43,206 bases of DNA from Clostridia bacterium (GTDB lineage: Bacteria; Bacillota; Clostridia; Oscillospirales; Acutalibacteraceae). The notes below the pieces were generated by a model. The model was given only the letters and a program-made list of their open reading frames with translations, ran no database searches and had not been told where the DNA came from. This document shows, piece after piece, positions 26,227 to 33,991 of this stretch (positions are counted from its first letter, which is position 1; every line of letters begins with the position of its first letter). The translations under genes and the position numbers were made by a program. The DNA lies in assembly GCA_017439545.1 (NCBI GenBank), contig JAFSIW010000071.1:1-43206 (forward strand). Direction: 5' to 3'.

Positions 26227-26279
26227 GAACCTCACGCTCCCTTTTAAAAATGGGTACAACTGCCCCTTTAAACATAGAC

Positions 26280-26308
26280 ATTATAACACGGATTAAAAAC
26301 GAAATCAA
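26280..26308 (-). promoter_or_regulatory. promoter of the four-gene TasA-like operon
   Basis: Minus strand: TTGATT (26303-26308), 17-nt spacer, perfect TATAAT (26280-26285). It follows the terminator of the upstream paralogue, separating the cluster into two transcription units. Confidence 0.75.
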
Positions 26309-26317
26309 TATATTTTT

Positions 26318-26367
26318 TCAAAAAAATATAATAAATACAAAGCCTTGCCCTTTAACGAGCAAGGCTT
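26318..26367 (-). terminator. terminator after the 521-aa TasA-like gene
   Basis: AAGCCTTGC (26359-26367) pairs with GCAAGGCTT (26340-26348) on the minus strand. An A/T-rich run ending in seven Ts follows. Confidence 0.65.
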
Positions 26368-26387
26368 GAATGAAATCGGATTGTAAA

Positions 26388-27953
26388 TCAACTAAGGTTG
26401 CCTATGGCTTCTTGGTAAGCCTGTTCTAACGTCAGGTGAGCCTGCTGAATGGCACAGGCTTTGAATTGCAAGGTTACGGGGGTGTTGGTCAGATTGTTCA
26501 ACATCTCTGTCGTGACGTCGTCCCGCACCCAAACGTAGCCGTTGTTATATTGTTCTCCAAACACGTAGCCGCTGCGCAGTACGGGAATGGTAACGTCGTT
26601 TGCCAAAGGACCGTCTTGTTCACTACCCACGATCTTATAGTAAACACCGGTGTTGGCGGCGGCAAAGGGGCTGTTTTTGTCGTCCAGTTCAAAGGTGATC
26701 ATATTTTCGTATTTCAACCACCAAAGTTTGCTGAAGGAGATGGACATTTGATCATTATTGTAATCTGACGCAAAGTTAGTGGCGGCAACGTTCATAGCAA
26801 AAACGGGGTTGCCGTTTGGGTTGGTAAAGTAATTGTCGTTACGGGGCAGGCGAGTCTCTACAATATAGCCGGTTTTAATGGGTTGACCATTTACCAAAAC
26901 CTCTTGGCCGTTCATATCTTTATACATATCAACCATTACGTAGTTTTTGCCTTGGGCATCGGCATAAATGCCTTGGTTGGTGAAGTAATTGTGTCCGTTA
27001 TGGTAAAAATTGGTGATCGTTCCATTACCAAACCCGATTTTCTTCGCAGAGGGAATGGGACTAACCTCGTCAACAGAGGGCGGGGTTGTTGCACGGGCAG
27101 GGTAGAATTTAACTTCCATTTCTCCTTGCGTGGTAATGAGTTTTTGATATGACAATGAGGATGGATTGGATACCAATTCATTGTTGGTAGGATAAAACGT
27201 ATCGAAATGAGCCTCGTAATCATCCTGATCCGTATTGGTGTAGCTTAAGGGATCGGGATCACAATAAATACCGAAATAGTCGGAATGATTGGAATCGGTG
27301 TATTTGGCTCCTTGATAATAGTCGTTATCAAATACCTTGGCATATACGTATACGTAGTTGGGGTCGTAGGCAACGTACATCTCCAAAGCAATCTGGCACC
27401 TGTTGGCATCCACACTGTTGATGGCTTCTGCCAAAGGTTGGTAGGTTTGGGCGAAGGTGGCGTTTTTGTATAAGGCGGTCGCATCTCCATTGTGTTTATC
27501 GGAGTTGGAGTAATAGGCTTCCAATCCATAAGAAGCATCGGTACTGTTAAAATACCAACCGTCGGTCTTTCGATAAAAAGAATCCAACTCACCGTCCACC
27601 ACGAATCCACCGTAGGGTTGCCAGGTGTTGTCAATGTAATAGTCGGCGTAATTGCTGAATGCATCAGACTCGATAGCCTTTAAAAACACGTAGGCAGGCT
27701 CGCTGGTTGCCTCTACCGTAACCGTAGGATCTTTGGCAATAGGAGTGTTGGGTACCATTTTGTAGGTTTTTGCGGTTTCGGTCAGGTTGATGGTCAGGTT
27801 ACTGCCGGTAAAGGTGTTGGTCAGAATGCCGGAATTATCTCGCAACCAGGCATAGGTAGCCGAGGTGATGATGCACAAGATCAGCAACAAAGCAAGCACA
27901 ATCAAAACCGCGCGCTTTTTCGGCGACCACTCTTTTATATCAAAGGTTTTCAT
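26388..27953 (-). CDS. TasA-like protein with inserted CBM9-like domain (cluster member 1, 521 aa)
   Basis: 521 residues. The signal segment at 15-36 ends in ATYAWLRD. TasA-like strands at about 45-110 contain GSNLTINLTE, DPTVTVEATSEPAYVFLK and YADYYIDNTWQPYG. The insert at about 115-434 reads VVDGELDSFYRK, then YVAYDPNYVYVYAKVFD, DYFGIYCDPDP, GYIVETRLPRND and FAMNVAATNF, in the same order as the strands of family 9 carbohydrate-binding modules. The TasA part resumes at GVYYKIVGSEQDGP (436 onwards) and ends ACAIQQAHLTLEQAY. The insert is about 100 residues longer than in member 2. It is strongly acidic and Asn/Tyr-rich, with no anchor at the C-terminus. It is its own transcription unit with promoter and terminator. 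Surface polysaccharide or fibre binding is inference. Confidence 0.75.
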   Translation of the reverse strand: MKTFDIKEWSPKKRAVLIVLALLLILCIITSATYAWLRDNSGILTNTFTGSNLTINLTETAKTYKMVPNTPIAKDPTVTVEATSEPAYVFLKAIESDAFSNYADYYIDNTWQPYGGFVVDGELDSFYRKTDGWYFNSTDASYGLEAYYSNSDKHNGDATALYKNATFAQTYQPLAEAINSVDANRCQIALEMYVAYDPNYVYVYAKVFDNDYYQGAKYTDSNHSDYFGIYCDPDPLSYTNTDQDDYEAHFDTFYPTNNELVSNPSSLSYQKLITTQGEMEVKFYPARATTPPSVDEVSPIPSAKKIGFGNGTITNFYHNGHNYFTNQGIYADAQGKNYVMVDMYKDMNGQEVLVNGQPIKTGYIVETRLPRNDNYFTNPNGNPVFAMNVAATNFASDYNNDQMSISFSKLWWLKYENMITFELDDKNSPFAAANTGVYYKIVGSEQDGPLANDVTIPVLRSGYVFGEQYNNGYVWVRDDVTTEMLNNLTNTPVTLQFKACAIQQAHLTLEQAYQEAIGNLS

Positions 27954-28008
27954 AGGGGAACACGCTCCAATCGTATGAAAAATCTAATAGGCGCAAATAC
28001 ACACCTTG

Positions 28009-28037
28009 ATTATAGCACAGCTTTTGTGGCAAGTCAA
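28009..28037 (-). promoter_or_regulatory. promoter of the 521-aa TasA-like gene
   Basis: Minus strand: TTGACT (28032-28037), 17-nt spacer, TATAAT (28009-28014). It is divergent from the thrS promoter 35 bp away. Confidence 0.78.
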
Positions 28038-28071
28038 ATCAAAATTTGTGAAATGAAGGGATTTTTTCGTC

Positions 28072-28101
28072 TTGACAAAGGGGGAGCGGGTGTGCTATCA
28101 T
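28072..28101 (+). promoter_or_regulatory. promoter of the thrS T-box leader
   Basis: Perfect TTGACA (28072-28077), 18-nt spacer, TATCAT (28096-28101). Confidence 0.7.
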
Positions 28102-28107
28102 AAATAA

Positions 28108-28350
28108 AACCTTATAACACGTTGACGGAGGACAAGTACGGCGCTCACCGCCGCCAGAGAGAAAACGCCTTGGGCTGTAAGCGTTTTTGGGCAAGCGTGC
28201 CGGAACATACCACCTCCTGAGTGCCGCCGTAATCAAGGTGTGCCGCGTTGCTTGCGTTATCGGGCAGTTGAGTGACAGAGTTTCTCTGTAATTTGGGTGG
28301 AACCGTGGAGTTGTAGCACTTCATCCCTTGGGGATGGAGTGTTTTTTTTG
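28108..28350 (+). promoter_or_regulatory. T-box riboswitch, threonine
   Basis: An untranslated leader of about 240 nt. The stem I base pairs GGAGG (28127-28131) with CCTCC (28213-28217). The S-turn AGTA is at 28135-28138, and ACC at 28209-28211 is the likely specifier codon (Thr). The T-box bulge sequence GGGTGGAACCGTGG lies at 28295-28308. A terminator, CACTTCATCC paired with GGATGGAGTG (28332-28341) plus eight Ts, ends it. Uncharged tRNA-Thr is expected to favour readthrough into thrS. Confidence 0.93.
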
Positions 28351-28382
28351 TTTGTTAGAATATTATTTTGGAGATGAAAACC

Positions 28383-30326
28383 ATGATTCAAGTAAAACTG
28401 CGGGATGAATTCCGCGAATTTGAAGCAGGTACTCTCGCTGCTGACGTGGCAAAAGCCATCAGTATGGGGTTGTATCGTAACTGCTGCGCCTGCCTCATTA
28501 ACGGGCAGGTAGCCGACCTGCGCACTCCTTTAAACGAGGATTGCGAAGTAACCTTTTTGACCTTTGACGACAAAGAAGGGCAAAAAGCCTTTTGGCACAC
28601 CGCCTCTCATATTTTGGCGCAAGCGGTCAAACGGCTGTATCCCAACGTAAAACTGTGCATCGGTCCTGCCATTGACGGCGGCTTTTATTACGATTTTGAT
28701 ACGGATGAAGCCTTTACGCCCGAAATGCTCACCGCCATTGAAGGGGAAATGAAGAAGATCGTGAAAGAAAACATTGACTTGGAACGGTTTGAACTGCCTC
28801 CTCAAGAAGCTATGAAGCTGCTTGCCGATATGGGCGAGACCTATAAGGTAGAACTGGCCGCCGAACACGCCGATAAAGGCGAAAATATCTCCTTCTATAA
28901 ACAAGGGGATTTTACCGACCTGTGCGCCGGTCCTCACTTAATGAACACCGGCGTGGTCAAAGCCTTTAAACTGACCCAATGCACCGGCGCTTATTGGAGA
29001 GGGGACGCCAAAAACAAAATGCTTTGCCGTGTATACGGTACTGCCTTCCCCAAGGCAAGCCTGCTGGAAGAACATCTGGCTCGCATTGAAGAAGCCAAAA
29101 AACGGGACCACAATCTGCTGGGCCGTCAACTGGGCTACTTCACCACCAGCGAATATATCGGGCAAGGGCTGCCCATCATGCTGCCCAAGGGTGCCAAGAT
29201 CATCCAAACTTTGCAACGGTTTGTAGAAGATGAAGAAGAACGTCGTGGCTGGCAACTGACCAAGACTCCCTTTATGGCAAAGAGCGATTTGTATAAGATC
29301 TCCGGTCACTGGGATCATTATCAGGACGGTATGTTTATTTTGGGGGATCCCGAAAAGGATGACGAAGTATTTGCTCTGCGTCCCATGACCTGTCCCTTCC
29401 AATATCAGGCGTATCTGAATAAAGCCCGCTCTTACCGTGATCTGCCTTTGCGGTATAACGAAACCTCTACCTTGTTCCGTAACGAGGCCAGCGGCGAAAT
29501 GCACGGGCTGATCCGTGTGCGTCAGTTCACCATTTCCGAAGGTCACTTAATGTGCACCCCCGAACAGCTGGAAGACGAATTCAAAGGCTGTCTGGAACTT
29601 GCCATCTATATGCTGAAAACGTTAGGGCTGTATGAAGACGTTTCTTACCGCTTCTCTCAATGGGATCCGGAAGATAAAGAGAAATATATCGGTACTCCCG
29701 AACAATGGAACGAGGCGCAGGGCCTGATGGAACGGATTCTTAACCATCTGGAAATCCCCTACGAAGTGGGTGTGGGCGAAGCCGCTTTCTACGGACCTAA
29801 ACTGGACATCCAGATCAAGAACGTTCACGGCAAAGAGGATACCCTCATCACCATTCAAATCGACCAACTGCTGGCGGAACAGTTCGGTATGGAATACACC
29901 GATACCGACGGGGCAAAGAAACTGCCTTGTATCATCCATCGCACCTCCATCGGTTGCTATGAACGCACCCTCGCCTTGCTGATTGAAAAATATGCGGGCG
30001 CGATGCCCATGTGGCTGTCTCCCGAACAGGTACGGGTATTGCCTATTTCGGAACGGTTGTTGGAGCAAGCCCAAGAGGTGACTGCCGAACTGAAAAAAGC
30101 AGGTCTGCGCGTTACTTGCGATACCCGCAGTGAAAAGATCGGCTACAAGATTCGGGAAGCCCAGATGGAAAAGGTCAACTATATGCTCATCATCGGTGAT
30201 AAAGAAGCCGAAAGCGGTACGGTTTCGGTGCGCAAACGGGGCGAGACCGGGGACATCGGTTCGATGCCCCTTGCCGACTTTATTGCCATGGCAAAAGAAG
30301 AGATCGATACCAAGAAAATCGGATAG
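28383..30326 (+). CDS. thrS: threonyl-tRNA synthetase
   Basis: 647 residues; charges tRNA-Thr. An N-terminal TGS domain (1-60) is followed by the editing/second additional domain with HTASHILAQAV and CAGPHLMNTG. The class II catalytic core includes RPMTCPFQYQAYL (zinc-ligand cysteine region), RNEASGEMHGLIRVRQFT and a C-terminal motif 3 at HRTSIGCYERTLALLIE. The anticodon-binding domain starts near 540 (VRVLPISERLLEQA). The ATG at 28383 is chosen for the GGAG 9 nt upstream; two in-frame codons just before it lack proper spacing. Expression is controlled by the T-box leader. Confidence 0.97.
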   Translation: MIQVKLRDEFREFEAGTLAADVAKAISMGLYRNCCACLINGQVADLRTPLNEDCEVTFLTFDDKEGQKAFWHTASHILAQAVKRLYPNVKLCIGPAIDGGFYYDFDTDEAFTPEMLTAIEGEMKKIVKENIDLERFELPPQEAMKLLADMGETYKVELAAEHADKGENISFYKQGDFTDLCAGPHLMNTGVVKAFKLTQCTGAYWRGDAKNKMLCRVYGTAFPKASLLEEHLARIEEAKKRDHNLLGRQLGYFTTSEYIGQGLPIMLPKGAKIIQTLQRFVEDEEERRGWQLTKTPFMAKSDLYKISGHWDHYQDGMFILGDPEKDDEVFALRPMTCPFQYQAYLNKARSYRDLPLRYNETSTLFRNEASGEMHGLIRVRQFTISEGHLMCTPEQLEDEFKGCLELAIYMLKTLGLYEDVSYRFSQWDPEDKEKYIGTPEQWNEAQGLMERILNHLEIPYEVGVGEAAFYGPKLDIQIKNVHGKEDTLITIQIDQLLAEQFGMEYTDTDGAKKLPCIIHRTSIGCYERTLALLIEKYAGAMPMWLSPEQVRVLPISERLLEQAQEVTAELKKAGLRVTCDTRSEKIGYKIREAQMEKVNYMLIIGDKEAESGTVSVRKRGETGDIGSMPLADFIAMAKEEIDTKKIG

Positions 30327-30334
30327 TTATTTTC

Positions 30335-30367
30335 ATCTCCCAAGGGTAAATCCTTTGGGAGATTTTT
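30335..30367 (+). terminator. terminator after thrS
   Basis: ATCTCCCAAGG and CCTTTGGGAGAT form an imperfect stem of about 11 bp, followed by TTTTATC. Confidence 0.65.
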
Positions 30368-30428
30368 ATCACACATTGTTGACCGCCACATAGTATGACA
30401 GTGAAGGCTCGAAAGGAGGCTGACAACA

Positions 30429-30557
30429 ATGTGTGGTAACAACAATTGCTGGATCTGGATCATTGTGATCTTGTTGCTGGTGTGCGGTTGCGGTAACGGC
30501 TTCGGCGGTAACAACTGCGGTTGCGGCAACAACGATGGTTGCGGTTGCGGCTGCTAA
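30429..30557 (+). CDS. 42-residue Cys/Gly-rich membrane peptide
   Basis: A short gene supported by a strong ribosome site (AAAGGAGG, 9 nt before ATG) and a terminator right after it. The peptide begins MCGNNNCWIWIIVILLLVCG, a hydrophobic segment of about 11 residues, then a tail made almost only of Gly, Cys and Asn with repeated GCG units. It has nine cysteines in 42 residues. It resembles the small YjcZ-type and Cys-rich sporulation or coat peptides of Firmicutes in composition only. CATAGTATGA at 30389-30398 could be a sporulation-sigma -10 box, but the match is weak. Function is unknown. Confidence 0.65.
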   Translation: MCGNNNCWIWIIVILLLVCGCGNGFGGNNCGCGNNDGCGCGC

Positions 30558-30582
30558 GGCAGGGTAACGCAAACCGAAAGGC

Positions 30583-30615
30583 GGTCCCTCTTTTTAGAGG
30601 GATCGTTTTTCTTTT
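30583..30615 (+). terminator. terminator after the Cys/Gly-rich peptide gene
   Basis: GGTCCCTC pairs with GAGGGATC (30597-30604, one G-T pair), followed by GTTTTTCTTTT. Confidence 0.7.
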
Positions 30616-30617
30616 GC

Positions 30618-30646
30618 TTGCATTTTGCCGTAAACCCTTGTATAAT
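30618..30646 (+). promoter_or_regulatory. promoter of coaX-tsaD
   Basis: TTGCAT (30618-30623), 17-nt spacer, perfect TATAAT (30641-30646). Confidence 0.75.
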
Positions 30647-30675
30647 AAGAAAAAACGAATAGGAGAGTGGGATAC

Positions 30676-31446
30676 ATGCTTTTCGTAATGGATATGGGCA
30701 ATACCTGCATCACCTTGGGTGTTTATGATAAAGATGAACTGATTTTAACCGCTCGGCTGTCTACCGACCGTGGTCGCACCGAAGATCAATATGCGGTAGA
30801 ACTGCATAATGTGTTAGCCCTGCACGGGTTAGATGGCGTGGCCTTTCAAGGAGCAATCATCGGCTCGGTGGTTCCGGGGTTGAATTACGCTATGACCCGC
30901 GCAGTGGAGTTGGCCATCGGAGTGAAACCCTTGGTGGTTGGCTCGGGCATTAAAACAGGTCTGAATATTAAAATCGACGATCCTGCCCAAACCGGCGCCG
31001 ACCTTGTGTGTGGCGGGGTGGCGGCGCTTGCCAAATATCCTATGCCTTGTCTGATCTTTGACCTTGGCACTGCTACCACCATTACGGTGCTGGATGAAAA
31101 CGGCGCGTTTGTAGGCGGTAGTATCACCGCCGGCATCGGTATCTCTCTGGATGCGCTGGCAGGTCGTACCGCACAACTGCCCCACGTCAGCTTAAAAAAT
31201 CCCGGTAAGGTGATCGGCAAAAACACGGTAGATTGTATGAAATCAGGGCTGATTCACGGCACCGCTTCTATGATGGACGGAATGGCCGACCGTATGGAAG
31301 AAGAACTGGGCACACCCGTCACGTTGATTGCCACGGGCGGCAGAGCGGGAGAAGTGATTCCCTATTGTAAGCGGAACTTTTTGTTAGATAACGATCTGCT
31401 GTTAGACGGTCTGCGGATCATTTACGAGAAAAACCAAAAGAAATAA
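30676..31446 (+). CDS. coaX: type III pantothenate kinase
   Basis: 256 residues; phosphorylates pantothenate, the first step of coenzyme A synthesis. The ASKHA-fold phosphate motif DMGNTCITLGVY is at the N-terminus. DLGTATTITVLD, GGSITAGIGISLDALAGRTAQLP and the C-terminal TGGRA motif are typical of CoaX rather than CoaA. The ATG at 30676 is preferred over an upstream GTG because AGGAG is 10 nt away instead of 1. It is the first gene of a two-gene unit with tsaD, 10 nt downstream. Confidence 0.95.
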   Translation: MLFVMDMGNTCITLGVYDKDELILTARLSTDRGRTEDQYAVELHNVLALHGLDGVAFQGAIIGSVVPGLNYAMTRAVELAIGVKPLVVGSGIKTGLNIKIDDPAQTGADLVCGGVAALAKYPMPCLIFDLGTATTITVLDENGAFVGGSITAGIGISLDALAGRTAQLPHVSLKNPGKVIGKNTVDCMKSGLIHGTASMMDGMADRMEEELGTPVTLIATGGRAGEVIPYCKRNFLLDNDLLLDGLRIIYEKNQKK

Positions 31447-31456
31447 GGATCAACCA

Positions 31457-32464
31457 ATGAAAATTTTAGCCATTGAATCTTCCTGTGACGAAACTGCCGT
31501 TGCGGTATGTGAGGGGCGGCAGGTGCTGTCCTCTTGCATTGCGTCCCAGGTCGAAGAACATAAATTATACGGCGGTGTGGTGCCTGAAATTGCTTCCCGT
31601 CGCCACGTAGAAGCCATTGCAGGACTAACGAATGAGGCTTTGCGGCAGGCGGATTGCACGCTGGACGAGGTGGATGCCATTGCCGTTACCGCCTATCCCG
31701 GACTGATCGGCGCTCTGCTGGTGGGGGTCAACTTCGCCAAAGGATTGGCTCTGTCTATCGGCAAGCCTTTGGTGCCGGTGCATCATTTGCGTTCTCACAT
31801 TGCCGCCAATTATATTACCCATCCTGATTTAAAGCCGCCCTTTTTGTGTCTGGTGGTGTCGGGTGGACATACTCATTTGGTGGAGGTCAAGGATTACACC
31901 GAGTTTCGCATTATCGGTCGTACCCGTGACGATGCGGCAGGGGAGTGCTTTGACAAAACCGCCCGCGCTATGGGGATGAGTTACCCCGGCGGGGTGCATT
32001 TGGACAAAATCGCCAACGACGGGGATCCCACCGCTTACGCCTTACCTCATCCCAAGGTGGAGGGTTGCCCCTGGGACTTCAGTTTTTCGGGGTTGAAAAC
32101 CTTTGTCATCAACACCATTCATCGGTGTGAGCAAAAGGGAGAGGCTTACAGCGTGCCCGACCTTGCGGCATCGGTGCGGCACCACGTGTGCGAGATCCTT
32201 ACCGAAAAAACCATGGCCGCCGCCAAAGAATTCGGCTATACCACCATCGCCTTGGCAGGCGGGGTTTCAGCCAATTCCCGACTGCGTCAGCGGATGAGCG
32301 AAGAATGCGAGCGGGCGGGCTATACCTTGTATCTGCCCGACGTGAAGTTGTGCGGCGACAATGCCGCCATGGTAGGGGCGCAAGGGTATTATGAGTTTTT
32401 GGCAGGGCATTTGGCAGGGCAAGACCTGAATGCCACCGCCACCAAAAGTATTGAAGAAGGTTAA
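31457..32464 (+). CDS. tsaD: tRNA N6-threonylcarbamoyladenosine transferase
   Basis: 335 residues, full length. TsaD transfers the threonylcarbamoyl group to A37 of ANN-reading tRNAs, working with TsaB and TsaE. The start ESSCDETAVAV, the metal-binding histidines in HHLRSHIAANY, VSGGHTHLVEV and ALAGGVSANSRLR are conserved features. The ribosome site AAGGATC overlaps the end of coaX. tsaB and tsaE are not in the window. Confidence 0.96.
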   Translation: MKILAIESSCDETAVAVCEGRQVLSSCIASQVEEHKLYGGVVPEIASRRHVEAIAGLTNEALRQADCTLDEVDAIAVTAYPGLIGALLVGVNFAKGLALSIGKPLVPVHHLRSHIAANYITHPDLKPPFLCLVVSGGHTHLVEVKDYTEFRIIGRTRDDAAGECFDKTARAMGMSYPGGVHLDKIANDGDPTAYALPHPKVEGCPWDFSFSGLKTFVINTIHRCEQKGEAYSVPDLAASVRHHVCEILTEKTMAAAKEFGYTTIALAGGVSANSRLRQRMSEECERAGYTLYLPDVKLCGDNAAMVGAQGYYEFLAGHLAGQDLNATATKSIEEG

Positions 32465-32471
32465 ATAAAAG

Positions 32472-32508
32472 CCTGAGGATTTTCTCTTTGGAATCCTCAG
32501 GTTTTTTT
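32472..32508 (+). terminator. terminator after tsaD
   Basis: A 10-bp perfect stem, CCTGAGGATT with AATCCTCAGG, and seven Ts. Confidence 0.88.
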
Positions 32509-32519
32509 GCTGATTCCCA

Positions 32520-32548
32520 TTGACTTTTCGGTTTGAATGGGGTATCAT
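32520..32548 (+). promoter_or_regulatory. promoter of the CorC-type gene
   Basis: TTGACT (32520-32525), 17-nt spacer, TATCAT (32543-32548). Confidence 0.7.
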
Positions 32549-32585
32549 ATAAGTTAAATTTTTATAATTGGAGGAATTCTGTATT

Positions 32586-33953
32586 ATGGACGCAGACCCT
32601 GATCCTGCTACTAATTTGGTATTACAAATCGGTTTGTTGGTTGTTTTGATTCTCATCAACGCTTTTTTTGCCATGAGCGAAATGGCGGTGGTGTCGCTCA
32701 ATGACAGCAAGATCAAAAAGATGGCGGAAGAAGGTCACAAGCAAGCCAAAAAAGTGATGAAGCTGACCGAAAGCTCCTCGTCCTTTTTGTCTACCATTCA
32801 AATCGGCGTGACTTTGGCAGGCTTTTTGGCCTCAGCCAGTGCATCCCAAAGTTTTGTTACTTTGTTCGGCGATTTTCTCATCGCTCGTCTCGGTACCTTT
32901 GGTGCAACGAATGCTACGGTGATCAACGGTGTAGCGGTGGTGATCATTACCGTTATAACATCCTATTTTACCTTGGTGTTTGGTGAACTGGTGCCCAAAC
33001 GCTTGGCAATTCAAAATCCCGAAAAAGTCTCTTTCCGCGTGGCCGGATTGCTGTTGTTTATCCGCGCCTGTCTCAAGCCTTTCGTGGCTTTTCTGACAGT
33101 TTCTACCAATTTGGTGGTGCGGTTGTTCGGCATTGACCCCAACCACGAGCCGGAAGAAGTCACCGAGGAAGAAATTCTGATGATGGTGGACGTGGGCGAA
33201 GAAAAAGGGGTTATTGAAGAAAGCCAAAAAGAGATGATCAATAACATCTTTGAATTTGACGATAACCCGGTAGAGGATATTATGACCCACCGCACCGACA
33301 TTCTGGCGGTAGAGGTCACCGACCCCTTGGAAGAAGCGGCGAAGATCGCCATTGAAGAAGGCTTCTCCCGTATTCCCGTGTATGAGGACGATCTGGACAA
33401 TATCGTGGGCGTGATCTACGCCAAAGACCTGTTGCCCTTTGTGGGGCAGGCGTTGCCGGCGCAAACCACCGTTTCAGAGACCATGCGCAGTGTGTATTAT
33501 GTGCCTGAATCCAAAAAATGCGGCGATCTGTTCACCGAAATGACCGAAAAGCATATTCAAATGGCTATTGTGGTAGACGAATACGGCGGTACTGCCGGTT
33601 TGGTGACCATGGAAGACCTGATCGAATCCATTTTGGGGAATATTCAGGACGAATATGACGATGAAGAAGAGGATATTGAACAGGTATCCGAAAATGTATT
33701 TACCATTGACGGCGTGACCGATATTGAAGAGGTTTCCGAAAAATTAGGTCGCACTCTGCCCGAAGGGGATTACGATACGCTGGGTGGTATGATCATGTCG
33801 CTGTTGGGATACATTCCCACCGAAGACGAAACCCCCACGGTGGAGGTCAATTACACCACCTTCACGGTGCTTTCGGTAGAAGACCGACGCATTGATAAGG
33901 TGCGGGTAGAAAAATTACCCATTCCCGACGAGGAAGAAGAATCCGAAGAATAA
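32586..33953 (+). CDS. CNNM/CorC/HlyC-family membrane protein with CBS domains
   Basis: 455 residues. An N-terminal DUF21 (CNNM) membrane domain with three or four helices (LVVLILINAFFAMSEMAVVSL, VVIITVITSYFTLVFGELVPKRLA, and others) covers about 1-190. A CBS pair follows at about 210-335 (VEDIMTHRTDILAV, FSRIPVYEDDLDNIVGVIYAKDLL, VVDEYGGTAGLVTMEDLIESILG). The CorC_HlyC domain closes the protein, with an acidic tail EEEESEE. Homologues act in magnesium or cobalt efflux (CorC, MpfA). The hemolysin name is historical. The ATG at 32586 has GGAGGA upstream. Confidence 0.9.
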   Translation: MDADPDPATNLVLQIGLLVVLILINAFFAMSEMAVVSLNDSKIKKMAEEGHKQAKKVMKLTESSSSFLSTIQIGVTLAGFLASASASQSFVTLFGDFLIARLGTFGATNATVINGVAVVIITVITSYFTLVFGELVPKRLAIQNPEKVSFRVAGLLLFIRACLKPFVAFLTVSTNLVVRLFGIDPNHEPEEVTEEEILMMVDVGEEKGVIEESQKEMINNIFEFDDNPVEDIMTHRTDILAVEVTDPLEEAAKIAIEEGFSRIPVYEDDLDNIVGVIYAKDLLPFVGQALPAQTTVSETMRSVYYVPESKKCGDLFTEMTEKHIQMAIVVDEYGGTAGLVTMEDLIESILGNIQDEYDDEEEDIEQVSENVFTIDGVTDIEEVSEKLGRTLPEGDYDTLGGMIMSLLGYIPTEDETPTVEVNYTTFTVLSVEDRRIDKVRVEKLPIPDEEEESEE

Positions 33954-33956
33954 ACA

Positions 33957-33990
33957 AAAAGTCTGCATCCGAGGATGCAGACTTTTTTCA
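33957..33990. terminator. bidirectional terminator
   Basis: AAAGTCTGCATCC pairs perfectly with GGATGCAGACTTT around a two-base loop. T and A runs on both sides serve the two convergent genes. Confidence 0.88.
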
Positions 33991-33991
33991 T

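Noticed and set aside
23000-27950. The exported-protein cluster as a recent horizontal insertion
   Set aside because: Codon preference and base composition look close to the neighbours by eye, and no transposase, integrase, tRNA-linked direct repeat or truncated gene borders it.
28039-28236. Short minus-strand frame in the thrS leader
   Set aside because: It overlaps the T-box stem I and both divergent promoters and has no ribosome site.
30379-30396. TTGACC with nearby TAGTAT as a sigma-A promoter for the Cys/Gly-rich peptide
   Set aside because: The spacing is only 6 nt, far too short for a sigma-A promoter.
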